Part shown: positions 17,569 through 25,793 of the stretch, piece after piece | Position numbering within the stretch: the first letter of the stretch is position 1 | How the letters are laid out: each line of letters starts with the position of its first letter | Origin: Emticicia oligotrophica DSM 17448 | Lineage (GTDB): Bacteria > Bacteroidota > Bacteroidia > Cytophagales > Spirosomataceae | Assembly: GCF_000263195.1 (NCBI RefSeq) | Contig: NC_018748.1 | Coordinates: 3,348,001 to 3,412,000, forward strand | DNA length: 64,000 nucleotides | Reading direction: 5' to 3' | Position numbers and translations under genes: made by a program | The notes under the pieces: model-generated | The model's input: only the letters and a program-made list of their open reading frames with translations | Databases searched by the model: none | What the model was told of the DNA's origin: nothing

Positions 17569-18282
17569 ATGAAAAATATAGGCATACTATTATTTGTTTT
17601 TATCTCCTTGATAATGAGCGATTTAGCTTTTTCTCAAGGTGAGGTGAAGTATATTACATTCTCAGGCTTAGTTATTGATAGTCAAACCAAAGAGCCGCTG
17701 CCAGGAGCTTATATTACTATTCCACGTGCTGGTAGAGGAACACTTTCGAATAGTAAAGGTTATTTTGTTTTAGGTGTTTTTCCGGGAGATACCGTTGTCT
17801 TTAGTTATTTGGGTTTTAAGAAGCAATACCACGTAATACCTAAAAAGACTGATGTAGATTATTCAGTTTTTGTAGAGCTTCAGACAGACTCAAAAATGTT
17901 AAAAGAAGTTAAAGTTTATCCTTTTAGCACAGAAGAAGAATTCAAGCAAGCATTGGTCGATATGAAACTCCCAGATGACCGAGAACGCAAAATTTTGAAT
18001 GAAACTTATAGCCCCGAAAATATTGCTAAAATGGCCTCTGTTCATGGGATGAGTGCTGATGCAAATTATAGGTATGCCAATAGTCAGTTCTTGAAACAAG
18101 TACAAAGTCAAGGTCAAATTACTACCAATCCATTGCTTAATCCATTTGCATGGGCCAACTTCGTGCGAGCAGTAAAAGGTGGAGCGTGGAAAGACCAGTC
18201 GTGGAAAGCAGGAGCGGCCACTCCTCCAAAAGATAATGTAACTCGCGACCAGTTCTTTAGGAATAATACAAAGAAAGATTAG
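17569..18282 (+). CDS. secreted carboxypeptidase-regulatory-like domain protein
   Basis: 237 residues from ATG 17569 with signal peptide (1-22, ending AFSQ). About 28-110 is a CarboxypepD_reg-like beta-sandwich: FSGLVIDSQTKEPLPGAYI, RGTLSNSKGYFVLGVFPGD, FSYLGFKKQ. The rest is helical and charged, without a barrel, unlike TonB receptors that share this domain. Probably periplasmic or surface-exposed; function unknown. It follows cdsA by 10 nt and is probably in the same operon. Confidence 0.7.
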   Translation: MKNIGILLFVFISLIMSDLAFSQGEVKYITFSGLVIDSQTKEPLPGAYITIPRAGRGTLSNSKGYFVLGVFPGDTVVFSYLGFKKQYHVIPKKTDVDYSVFVELQTDSKMLKEVKVYPFSTEEEFKQALVDMKLPDDRERKILNETYSPENIAKMASVHGMSADANYRYANSQFLKQVQSQGQITTNPLLNPFAWANFVRAVKGGAWKDQSWKAGAATPPKDNVTRDQFFRNNTKKD

Positions 18283-18602
18283 GTAAAATTTATTTACTGT
18301 AACCTTTCTTGTATTATTAACTGTTTAAATTGTACCCCCCTATCAAAGGTACATCCGAATGGTTTAGGTTGTGTGGGTATTAGTAGTTCTACGCCATTCC
18401 CTTATTCATTAGTTAAATATTGAGAAACAGGTAAAAAATACTTTTATAATATACAGCAAAGTTGTAAAGGATTCACCTCGAAATTAGTTGGGACTACACT
18501 TAAAATAGAATTCAGCAAAAGTTGAAATAGATTTTACTTTTTGGATTCTATGCGAAGCTACAAACTCAATTGTTTTAAAAAAATACTTTTGGTGATATAC
18601 AT

Positions 18603-18651
18603 AATCTCTTGGTGATAAAATACAATTATCCAAGGGATTTTGTCTTTTTGC
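18603..18651 (+). terminator. hairpin with T-rich tail upstream of carA
   Basis: AATCTCTTGG pairs with CCAAGGGATT (including wobble pairs), with an inner GATAA/TTATC stem, then TTGTCTTTTTG. It lies after the secreted-protein gene and before the -7 element at 18705, so a terminator is more likely than a carA attenuator. The remainder of 18283-18759 contains no gene I can support. Confidence 0.4.
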
Positions 18652-18704
18652 AAGAAAGAATAAGACATTAATAGGTTTTTAATTAATGTTAATGTTTTTT
18701 TTAC

Positions 18705-18712
18705 TACCTTTG
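18705..18712 (+). promoter_or_regulatory. -7 element for carA
   Basis: TACCTTTG, an exact TAnnTTTG match 47 nt before the carA ATG. No good TTG is present at the expected -33 distance. Confidence 0.45.
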
Positions 18713-18759
18713 TTCTCCGATAACCATCAATTTTTTCGGAACTCTTTTATTATTCTTCG

Positions 18760-19860
18760 ATGAATCAAAAACCTTCTGATGCCCTTCTGCTCCTTGAAGA
18801 TGGCACTATTTTCAAAGGAAAAGCACTTGGCAAAATTGGTACTTCGGCAGGCGAAATCTGTTTCAATACAGGCATGACTGGCTACCAAGAAATCTATACT
18901 GACCCTTCTTACTTCGGTCAGGTAATCGTAAATACAACTTCTCATATTGGCAACTACGGTGTTGTATTAGATGACGAAGAAGAATCATCAAGCGTAAAGA
19001 TTAGTGGAATGGTTTGTAATGCTTATGCAAATCATTACTATTCACGTGCGACAGCTGATTTTTCATTGCAAGAATATTTCGAGAGAGCGAATATCGTGGG
19101 AATCTGCGATATTGATACTCGCCAAATTGTTCGCCATATCCGCAATGCAGGTGTGATGAACTGTATTATTTCTTCTGAAATTCTTGACCCAGAGGCACTC
19201 GCTCTCGAACTGAAGAAAGTTCCTTCGATGGATGGTCTTGAATTATCATCAGTAGTAAGCACAAAAGAAGCCTACTATTTAGGAAGTGAAGATGCGAAAT
19301 ATAGAGTAGCGGTTTTAGATTTTGGTGTGAAGAAAAGCATTTTGAACAATTTTGTAGAAAGAGATTGTTATTGTAAAGTTTTCAATGCCAAAACAAGCTT
19401 CGAAGAAATTGCAGCATTTAATCCAGATGGCTATTTTCTATCAAATGGCCCCGGCGACCCTTCTTCTATGAGTTATGCCGTAGAAACGATTAAGCAAATC
19501 ATAGAAACTAATAAGCCTGTTTTTGGTATTTGTTTAGGACACCAATTATTAGCTCTTTCAAGTGGAATTGGTACTTATAAAATGAAAAATGGTCACCGTG
19601 GTTTAAATCACCCAGTGAAAAATATTCGCACAGGTCTTTGTGAAATTACCTCCCAAAACCATGGTTTTGCCGTAAAACCAGAGCAAGTATCAGGTGCAGA
19701 AAATATTGAGCTTACACACGTGAATCTCAACGATAATACAATCGAAGGAATTCGTAGAAAAGATAAACCAGCGTTTTCTGTTCAATATCACCCAGAGGCC
19801 TCACCTGGCCCACACGATTCTCGATACTTATTCGATGATTTCGTGAAGATGTTAGGATAA
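18760..19860 (+). CDS. carA: carbamoyl-phosphate synthase small (glutaminase) subunit
   Basis: 366 residues. The N-terminal half is the small-subunit domain (ALLLEDGTIFKGKALGKIG, CFNTGMTGYQEIYTDPSYFGQ). The C-terminal half is a class I glutamine amidotransferase with nucleophile Cys258 in FGICLGHQLLAL and the catalytic His/Glu in YHPEASPGP. It supplies ammonia to CarB for arginine and pyrimidine synthesis. carB is not adjacent; the next genes are a toxin-antitoxin pair and thrC. Confidence 0.97.
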   Translation: MNQKPSDALLLLEDGTIFKGKALGKIGTSAGEICFNTGMTGYQEIYTDPSYFGQVIVNTTSHIGNYGVVLDDEEESSSVKISGMVCNAYANHYYSRATADFSLQEYFERANIVGICDIDTRQIVRHIRNAGVMNCIISSEILDPEALALELKKVPSMDGLELSSVVSTKEAYYLGSEDAKYRVAVLDFGVKKSILNNFVERDCYCKVFNAKTSFEEIAAFNPDGYFLSNGPGDPSSMSYAVETIKQIIETNKPVFGICLGHQLLALSSGIGTYKMKNGHRGLNHPVKNIRTGLCEITSQNHGFAVKPEQVSGAENIELTHVNLNDNTIEGIRRKDKPAFSVQYHPEASPGPHDSRYLFDDFVKMLG

Positions 19861-19881
19861 GAATTTGTAAAATATCTTAAT

Positions 19882-19926
19882 ATTGTGCCATACCTATTTA
19901 TCTATGATAAAAAGGTGTGGCACAAT
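19882..19926. repeat. 14-bp inverted repeat between carA and the toxin-antitoxin pair
   Basis: ATTGTGCCATACCT (19882-19895) and AGGTGTGGCACAAT (19913-19926), one wobble pair, 17-nt loop. The downstream T run is poor. It may end carA transcription or mark the edge of the inserted toxin-antitoxin module. Confidence 0.5.
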
Positions 19927-19980
19927 TGCTTTAGAATGCTTACAGGTTTTTTTATATCTTTGCAAAAAAGGAGGTGTATC

Positions 19981-20190
19981 ATGACAGAAGTTATTAAGAA
20001 AAAGTCAAAGAAACCATTTATTCCAAGAAGTAAAGACCCCAAGCTAAATCTTTACAGCCCGGATGATATTATAAAGGCTGGTGGATTGGCTGAGTTTAGT
20101 AAATTAATTGGAAATGATAAGCCGATTTCTCCGCCTCACATTCACTTTACGGATGAAGAATGGAATGAGATGATGAAATTTTTAGATTAA
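19981..20190 (+). CDS. putative antitoxin of a VapBC-like pair
   Basis: 69 residues from ATG 19981; upstream in-frame codons are discarded because a strong Shine-Dalgarno AAGGAGGTG (19968-19976) sits 4 nt before this ATG, and TATCTTTG at 19955-19962 is the likely -7. The protein is basic at the N-terminus (IKKKSKKPFIPRSKDPK) and acidic at the C-terminus (FTDEEWNEMMKFLD). No known antitoxin DNA-binding fold is obvious. The role rests on position 4 nt before the PIN toxin gene. Confidence 0.65.
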   Translation: MTEVIKKKSKKPFIPRSKDPKLNLYSPDDIIKAGGLAEFSKLIGNDKPISPPHIHFTDEEWNEMMKFLD

Positions 20191-20194
20191 TGTA

Positions 20195-20596
20195 ATGCGT
20201 TTATTGGATACGAATATTATAATTGGATACATTAGAAAAGATGTTGCTTGTCCACCTGATAGATTTATTTCAATAGTTACAGTTGGTGAATTAAAGGCGT
20301 TCTCAATAAAAAGTAAATGGGGTACTGATAAGCAAAAGAAATTGAATAGGTATTTACAAACTTTGCAGGTACTTGATATTGATGCTAAAATTTCAGATAT
20401 ATATGCAGAAATAGATGCTTATAGTCAAGGGCTTCACCCTGAAAAGAAATTAACAATTACTTCTCGAAATATGGGGAAAAACGACCTTTGGATTGCCGCA
20501 ACTGCTTTTTTCTTTGATATTCCTCTTCAAACGACTGATAATGATTTTGACCACCTCTCAGAATTTGGTTTAAGACTTGAAAAAACTCCTCTTTAG
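20195..20596 (+). CDS. PIN-domain ribonuclease toxin (VapC-like)
   Basis: 133 residues. The PIN acidic residues are visible: Asp5 in LLDTNIIIGY, Glu in VTVGELKAF, Asp in GKNDLWIAATA, and Asp in QTTDNDFDHL. VapC-type toxins cleave tRNA or rRNA and are held by the upstream antitoxin. Normal length. The pair sits between two housekeeping genes, carA and thrC, which suggests insertion into a conserved region. Confidence 0.88.
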   Translation: MRLLDTNIIIGYIRKDVACPPDRFISIVTVGELKAFSIKSKWGTDKQKKLNRYLQTLQVLDIDAKISDIYAEIDAYSQGLHPEKKLTITSRNMGKNDLWIAATAFFFDIPLQTTDNDFDHLSEFGLRLEKTPL

Positions 20597-20608
20597 TAAT
20601 CCTTATTT

Positions 20609-21919
20609 ATGAAATTATACAGCACAAACCACCAAAGTCCAGATGTAGATTTAGCAGAAGCCGTATTTCGTGGACTTCCTCCCGATAATGGACTTTATAT
20701 GCCTACTGAATTTAAACCTTTGCCTTCGTCTTTTTGGGATAACGTTCAGAACTTAAGTCTGCAAGAAATTGCCTTCGAAATTGCCCACGCACTAATTGGA
20801 GAGGATGTTCCAACTGAAGACCTTCGCCAATTAATCAATCGAGCGATAGATTTTGAAGCACCAATTGTAAAAGTTGAAGAAAATACCTACTGTTTAGAGC
20901 TTTTTCATGGCCCGTCAATGGCATTTAAAGATTTTGGAGCAAGATTTATGGCTGCTTTAATGTCGTATTTTCTCCAAAAATCTCAAAAGCAGATTCATAT
21001 TTTAGTAGCCACTTCGGGTGATACCGGTGGTGCGGTGGCTCAAGGTTTTTACAAAACTCCTAATATTGATGTAACGATTCTTTATCCGAGCGGCAAAGTA
21101 AGTGATATTCAAGAAAAACAATTAACTACTCTTGGAGAAAATGTAAGAGCTTTGGAAGTGTCAGGTACGTTTGATGATTGTCAAAAATTAGTTAAACAAG
21201 CTTTTTTAGACAAAGACCTTACTTCGAAATTCGACTTAGCTTCGGCAAATTCGATTAATATAGCTCGCTTAATTCCACAAGCATTTTATTATGTAAGTAC
21301 CTATGCTCAACTAAAAAAATCGGGTGCCGATTTACCAGTTGTTATTTCTGTACCAAGCGGTAACTTTGGTAATTTGAGTGCAGGAATTATTGCATGGCGT
21401 TTGGGAATGCCAATTAAGAAATTTATTGCTACTACCAACGTAAATAATGTAGTGCCTACTTATTTAGAAAGTGGTATTTACGAGCCTATAAGCCCTTCAT
21501 TATCAACGATTTCCAATGCAATGGATGTGGGTAATCCGAGTAATTTTCCTCGTATGAAAGCATTGCTTGATAATGATTTGGAAAAAATGAAAGAACTGGT
21601 AGCTGGTTATTATTATAATGATGATGCTACGCGTGCTGCCATGAAAGATGTTTATGAGCGTACAGGATACGTGATGTGTCCACACACTGCTGTTGCCTAT
21701 TTAGGTTTAAAATCCTATACCAATACATTGAATGAACCAGTAAGTGGTGTATTTTTGTCTACGGCACATTATGCTAAATTCTTAGACGTTGTAGAGGAAG
21801 TGGTTGGAAAGCAGGATATTCCTCAGCGTCTTTCTGATTTATTAAGTCTAGAAAAACAAGCGACTCCAATATCAACTAATTTTGCTGATTTCAAAGCTTG
21901 GTTGATGGAGAATTTATAA
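20609..21919 (+). CDS. thrC: threonine synthase
   Basis: 436 residues. Converts O-phosphohomoserine to threonine with PLP; Lys107 in GPSMAFKDFGARF is the PLP-binding lysine, TSGDTGGAVAQGF and VPSGNFGNLSAG bind phosphate. N-terminal MKLYSTNHQSPDVDLAEAVFRG is typical. Length is normal. No other homoserine-pathway gene is adjacent. It starts 12 nt after the toxin stop, so it may be co-transcribed with the toxin-antitoxin pair. Confidence 0.96.
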   Translation: MKLYSTNHQSPDVDLAEAVFRGLPPDNGLYMPTEFKPLPSSFWDNVQNLSLQEIAFEIAHALIGEDVPTEDLRQLINRAIDFEAPIVKVEENTYCLELFHGPSMAFKDFGARFMAALMSYFLQKSQKQIHILVATSGDTGGAVAQGFYKTPNIDVTILYPSGKVSDIQEKQLTTLGENVRALEVSGTFDDCQKLVKQAFLDKDLTSKFDLASANSINIARLIPQAFYYVSTYAQLKKSGADLPVVISVPSGNFGNLSAGIIAWRLGMPIKKFIATTNVNNVVPTYLESGIYEPISPSLSTISNAMDVGNPSNFPRMKALLDNDLEKMKELVAGYYYNDDATRAAMKDVYERTGYVMCPHTAVAYLGLKSYTNTLNEPVSGVFLSTAHYAKFLDVVEEVVGKQDIPQRLSDLLSLEKQATPISTNFADFKAWLMENL

Positions 21920-21931
21920 ATTATGCTATAT

Positions 21932-21970
21932 ATTATCAATGACAACTTAAAAAGAGTTGTCATTGATAAT
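21932..21970. terminator. convergent hairpin between thrC and the DUF1338 gene
   Basis: ATTATCAATGACAACT / AGTTGTCATTGATAAT, a 16-bp perfect stem with a 7-nt loop, placed exactly between two converging genes. T runs are weak on both strands. Confidence 0.6.
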
Positions 21971-21977
21971 CAAGGAT

Positions 21978-22913
21978 TTACATTTCCATTTCAGCCTTCA
22001 TAGTTTGGCTGGTGAAAGTACTTTCAAAAATCTTATCTGCATTACCAGTTTCGAAACCATCTCGTCGGTGGATTCTTTCGATTTTATTAAGTGGAATGTT
22101 GGCAAATTGAGGTAAAATCTTTCTTTCTGCAAATTCTACATAACTTCCCGAAATCTGGTGCGTGCTTCCATCGGCAAACTCAGCTTCAATCATTTCAGCA
22201 ACAGTCGAACTTTGAAGAAGTCCTCCATCTGGACTAATTTTTATTTTACCGCCAGCATCATTCAGCTTTACCCCAATCTTCTCTAAGAAATCATTAAATT
22301 GCTGTATCGTATTGTAGCCATCTTTAAGGTTATGTACGCTAATAGTGTAGTGGTTGAGGTAATAACGATTGAAAATTACCCAAGCAGCGTACTCACTTTC
22401 TTTGAGTAAAGTTTCATAATCGTTCCAAGAGGGAGTTCTCCAAAGTGGACGATGTAAAAACTCATCAATAGCCGCCCCATCATTCAAATCTAAAGCATCT
22501 ACTGGGTCTGATTTTACTTCGTCAGTATAACTTTTGATGATTTTTTGAGCCGTTTCAGACAAATCATCTACCCTAAGTTCACTAACGAAAATTCTTGGGA
22601 AAGCGGAACTCCGCCCGTTAGTTTCTGGCGGAGAAAACCAAAAAGCGTTGAGTTTTTTGCCTTCAAAATTGAAAAAATCACGTTTTTCGTAACCTAAGTG
22701 TAAAAAAATCTTTTCAAATGATTGGATGCCTAATTGCGGAACACCCATCGTGCGAAAAGCTACGTGGTCATTTTCAATTTCAGAAACTTCATCAATGATT
22801 CCTTCTGCTATCATGGCGTTTGATACCTTTCTCACGTCGGGTACTCGCTCACTGTATCTCCGCATTAAACCATCAAGTACGTATGCTAAAGTCTGTGTTT
22901 TACTATTTTCCAT
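21978..22913 (-). CDS. DUF1338 2-oxoadipate dioxygenase/decarboxylase-like (HglS/YdcJ-type)
   Basis: 311 residues. DHVAFRTMG near residue 50 gives the metal-binding His, PRIFVSELRVDDL and YYLNHYTISVHNL add further family residues, and the C-terminal YVEFAERKILPQF closes the fold. Known DUF1338 enzymes (HglS) turn 2-oxoadipate into D-2-hydroxyglutarate in lysine catabolism. The gene follows a saccharopine-dehydrogenase-like gene by 6 nt, which supports that role. Bacteroidota members may be a distinct subclade, so the substrate is inferred. Confidence 0.82.
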   Translation of the reverse strand: MENSKTQTLAYVLDGLMRRYSERVPDVRKVSNAMIAEGIIDEVSEIENDHVAFRTMGVPQLGIQSFEKIFLHLGYEKRDFFNFEGKKLNAFWFSPPETNGRSSAFPRIFVSELRVDDLSETAQKIIKSYTDEVKSDPVDALDLNDGAAIDEFLHRPLWRTPSWNDYETLLKESEYAAWVIFNRYYLNHYTISVHNLKDGYNTIQQFNDFLEKIGVKLNDAGGKIKISPDGGLLQSSTVAEMIEAEFADGSTHQISGSYVEFAERKILPQFANIPLNKIERIHRRDGFETGNADKIFESTFTSQTMKAEMEM

Positions 22914-22919
22914 AAATCT

Positions 22920-23975
22920 TTAATCTTTAAAGTACGAACCGTTTTGGGTTTCAAGATAAGAACCAAAATCAATATCTTCTTGTTTCAAGAAACCCTGTTG
23001 AGGAAGTTTTCCATCAGCAACCATTTCTACAACCGCAGCTACCGAAGCGGCCGTAGTCCAGGAGATGGCACGCCAATGTTTACCATCAATTTCAATAGGA
23101 TGGTACGCTCTATAAAACTCTTCACGGGCTAATTCTTCGCCTTTCCAACCTTCAACTACAGCATAAACATAAACCACATCTTCTTGGACTGGAGGTTTCG
23201 CTTCTGTTAGAATCTGCTCAACTAGCTGGCGTTTATCTTTCAAAATTAACTCATACAAAAGAAATTTCATCAGTTTTGCATGGCCCGGGTAGCGAATTGT
23301 TTTGTAATTAAGCGTATCTACCTTTCCTGCATAAGTTTCACACATAGTTCCGAGTCCACCAGATGTTGAAAATGCTTCAAATTCTTGTCCTTCAATTTGA
23401 ATATGTTCAATTCCATCCAGTGAAGGAACCATTTTCACTACGCCATTATGAATCACCTCGGCATCGTTGATGTACTCATTGATTACACCTGCCGGCGACC
23501 ATGTGAATGAGTAGCCCATGAGTCCGTTTGGATAACGTGGTAAAGCACCTACACGAAGCTCAATATCACGGAGTTTGGTAAAACGTTTAGCCAAATCTGC
23601 TCCTACAATTCCGATTAAACCAGGGGCTAGTCCACATTGTGGGGCCATAATGGCTTTTGAACTGGTTGCCATTTCTCTGATGGCGGCAGTTGTAGGTACA
23701 TCCTCGGTCAGGTCGAAGTAATGAATTCCTAATTTATGAGCTGTCTTGGCTATAGGTAGGTTGAGATTGTAAGGCATGGCTGAAACTACGGCATCAAAAT
23801 CTTTGAGTGTAGTTTCAAGAAAATTGACGTCGTTTACATCTCCGAGTAAGACATCAAAGGGCAATGAGGTAGTAGGTTGGCGTAGGTCCATACCCTTAAC
23901 GGCAAAGCGTTTTGCGAGTAATGTACCAACCAACGAACCTACCTTGCCCATTCCAATGACAAGTATGTTTTTCAT
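22920..23975 (-). CDS. saccharopine dehydrogenase-family protein
   Basis: 351 residues with an N-terminal Rossmann loop MKNILVIGMGKVGSLVG, then VVSAMPYNLNLPIAKTAHKLGIHYFDLTED (in the family core) and APQCGLAPGLIGIVGADL. It resembles the saccharopine reductase/dehydrogenase domain that links lysine and 2-aminoadipate semialdehyde. Pairing with a DUF1338 enzyme in one operon points to lysine degradation through saccharopine and 2-oxoadipate. The aminotransferase and aldehyde dehydrogenase steps are not in this window. A well-formed promoter is 270 nt upstream. Confidence 0.83.
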   Translation of the reverse strand: MKNILVIGMGKVGSLVGTLLAKRFAVKGMDLRQPTTSLPFDVLLGDVNDVNFLETTLKDFDAVVSAMPYNLNLPIAKTAHKLGIHYFDLTEDVPTTAAIREMATSSKAIMAPQCGLAPGLIGIVGADLAKRFTKLRDIELRVGALPRYPNGLMGYSFTWSPAGVINEYINDAEVIHNGVVKMVPSLDGIEHIQIEGQEFEAFSTSGGLGTMCETYAGKVDTLNYKTIRYPGHAKLMKFLLYELILKDKRQLVEQILTEAKPPVQEDVVYVYAVVEGWKGEELAREEFYRAYHPIEIDGKHWRAISWTTAASVAAVVEMVADGKLPQQGFLKQEDIDFGSYLETQNGSYFKD

Positions 23976-24057
23976 TGTTTGGATAAGAAAGAATTAAATG
24001 TAATTTGTTGATGATGAAATGTATTGCGACAACAGCTCAAACAAATGATTTGAATGA

Positions 24058-24092
24058 ATCATGCAGTTTTACGCATAACGTAAACCCATGAT
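24058..24092 (-). other. hairpin in the leader of the lysine-catabolism operon
   Basis: ATCATG...TTTACG pairs with CGTAAA...CATGAT around a 5-nt loop and small internal loop. It lies within the about 265-nt untranslated leader implied by the promoter at 24248-24277. I could not match it to a named riboswitch. Nothing else is evident in 23976-24247. Confidence 0.35.
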
Positions 24093-24247
24093 GCATAAAA
24101 TCAATGAAACAATAGATGTTTGTCGGGAAAAAGTATGAAAAGACAACCTAACAAAAGTCAGGAACAAATGAGCAAGCACTACGAAGATAGGCGAGGCGTG
24201 CTAGATGATATTTTAGGTCTTTAAACAATGGTAGAATTATTTTTGTG

Positions 24248-24277
24248 CAAATGTAAACAAGGAAAAATGATTTGCAA
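24248..24277 (-). promoter_or_regulatory. consensus promoter for the lysine-catabolism operon
   Basis: On the minus strand TTG (24277-24275), 19 nt, TACATTTG (24255-24248): both elements and the spacing match the Bacteroidota consensus. Confidence 0.65.
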
Positions 24278-24307
24278 GAAAAGGTGGGATAAATTTTATA
24301 AACTCTA

Positions 24308-24331
24308 TTGCCTTCGACTACGCTCAAGCAA
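24308..24331. repeat. dispersed palindromic repeat, family B, copy 1
   Basis: TTGCCTTCGACTACGCTCAAGCAA: TTGC/GCAA arms around the CTTCGnCTnCGCTCA core that recurs at 24376-24434, 47591-47610 and 54861-54886. Confidence 0.6.
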
Positions 24332-24375
24332 CGTTTTTTATTTTTTAATAAATAAAATAATTGAATTTAAGTTTT

Positions 24376-24434
24376 AACTGGTGCCTGAGCGAAGCCGAAG
24401 GCACCAGTTAAAACGAAGCCGAAGGCAGCAGTTA
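24376..24434. repeat. dispersed palindromic repeat, family B, copy 2 with partial duplication
   Basis: AACTGGTGCC and GGCACCAGTT arms enclose TGAGCGAAGCCGAA. The right half is then repeated imperfectly (ACGAAGCCGAAGGCAGCAGTTA) and runs into the stop codon of nspC, so the repeat supplies the end of that gene. Confidence 0.65.
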
Positions 24435-25568
24435 GATTCTATCTTTATATGTTTCAAAGCCAAAGCTTTTCAACAACTGAAACTCATCATTTTCTTTCCA
24501 AATACCAATAGATGGTAATCCAACGCCATTGAAGGTAGTCGTTTTAACCATCGTGTAATGTATCATGTCATCAAAGACTACACTGTCGCCAATTTGTAGA
24601 GGCTTTTCGAATGAATAATCTCCTTTAAAATCACCAGCTAAACAAGTCATTCCACCCATACGGTACGTTGGTTTTCCTTCTACTGGGTCGGTTGCTCCCC
24701 AAATACGTGGCTTATAGGGCATTTCGAGGGTATCGGGCATGTGTGCCGCAAACGAAACATCAAGAATCGCTACATCCACACCTTGAGCATCCACAATATC
24801 TAAAACTGTAGAAGTTAAATAACCTGTTTGCCAACCAATTGCAGAACCCGGTTCAAGAATTACTTCGATATTATATGTATTTCTAAGGCGTTTGATGATT
24901 GAAATGAGGTGCTCATGATTATAACCTTCACGCGTCATTAAGTGGCCACCGCCGAGGTTTAACCATTTTACTTGATGAAGTAAATCGCCAAACTTTTCTT
25001 CGATGTGCACAAGCGTACGTTCGAGTGTGTAAGAATCGTTTTCACAAAGTGTATGTGAGTGTAAGCCCTCAATTCCTTCTGGAAGTTCTTTTCCTAGTAA
25101 ATCACGTGTAATACCTAATCTCGACCCAACAATACAAGGGTTATACATATCGGTTTCAACTTCCGCATATTGTGGATTTATTCTAATTCCACACGAAATT
25201 TTAGGCTCAAAGCCTTGAACTTTATCTTTAAATTGATTCCACTGATTCAAGGAATTGAAAGTTATATGACTGCTATACTGCATGATTTCATCGAATTCAT
25301 GTGGTTTATAGGCAGGGGCGTAAGTATGCGATAAACAACCCATTTCTTCAACGATTAGTCTTGCTTCATTGAGTGAACTGGCAGTTGCTCCTGATAAATA
25401 CTGTTTCACCATCGGGAAAGTGGCATACATTGAAAACCCTTTTAAGGCAACAATAATATGAGCACCCGATTCATTCTGGACACGATTTAATAATTCAAGA
25501 TTTCGGCGTAAAAGTCGTTCTTCAAGAACATAACACGGCGAAGGAATTTTAGAAATATCTATAGACAT
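24432..25568 (-). CDS. nspC: carboxynorspermidine/carboxyspermidine decarboxylase
   Basis: 378 residues of the alanine-racemase-fold, PLP-dependent group III decarboxylases. Lys43 in IVALKGFSMYA is the PLP lysine; LHSHTLCEN and LNLGGGHLMTREGY are phosphate-binding segments, and EPGSAIGWQTGYL and GMTCLAGD complete the active site. It removes CO2 from carboxynorspermidine or carboxyspermidine, the last step of the alternative spermidine pathway. The preceding enzyme is encoded 16 kb away at 41605-42816. A TAATTTTG -7 candidate lies at 25629-25636 on the minus strand. Confidence 0.92.
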   Translation of the reverse strand: MSIDISKIPSPCYVLEERLLRRNLELLNRVQNESGAHIIVALKGFSMYATFPMVKQYLSGATASSLNEARLIVEEMGCLSHTYAPAYKPHEFDEIMQYSSHITFNSLNQWNQFKDKVQGFEPKISCGIRINPQYAEVETDMYNPCIVGSRLGITRDLLGKELPEGIEGLHSHTLCENDSYTLERTLVHIEEKFGDLLHQVKWLNLGGGHLMTREGYNHEHLISIIKRLRNTYNIEVILEPGSAIGWQTGYLTSTVLDIVDAQGVDVAILDVSFAAHMPDTLEMPYKPRIWGATDPVEGKPTYRMGGMTCLAGDFKGDYSFEKPLQIGDSVVFDDMIHYTMVKTTTFNGVGLPSIGIWKENDEFQLLKSFGFETYKDRI

Positions 25569-25657
25569 TTTTTAATGCAAAATGGATAATTTAAAATGAT
25601 AAATACTTTAAAACGTATTTTTGTTTTACAAAATTACTCATTAAATATCAATCAATA

Positions 25658-25694
25658 ACAAAAAAATAGCCCGAACAAGGTTGAGCGGGCTATT
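25658..25694 (-). terminator. intrinsic terminator of the TonB gene
   Basis: Minus-strand AATAGCCCG / CGGGCTATT, 9-bp stem with 12-nt loop, followed by a run of seven or more T. Confidence 0.85.
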
Positions 25695-25793
25695 GTTGTG
25701 GAATAATTTAGTAACATTGGGAAAGGTAGAGACATAACATACCCTGTCTCTATGAGAATAAAATATTATTTATGAAATTATTTATACAAATAT

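Noticed and set aside
23976-24431. Lysine riboswitch in the leader of the lysine-catabolism operon
   Set aside because: The hairpin seen does not show the multi-stem core of that riboswitch, and its phylogenetic distribution makes it unlikely.
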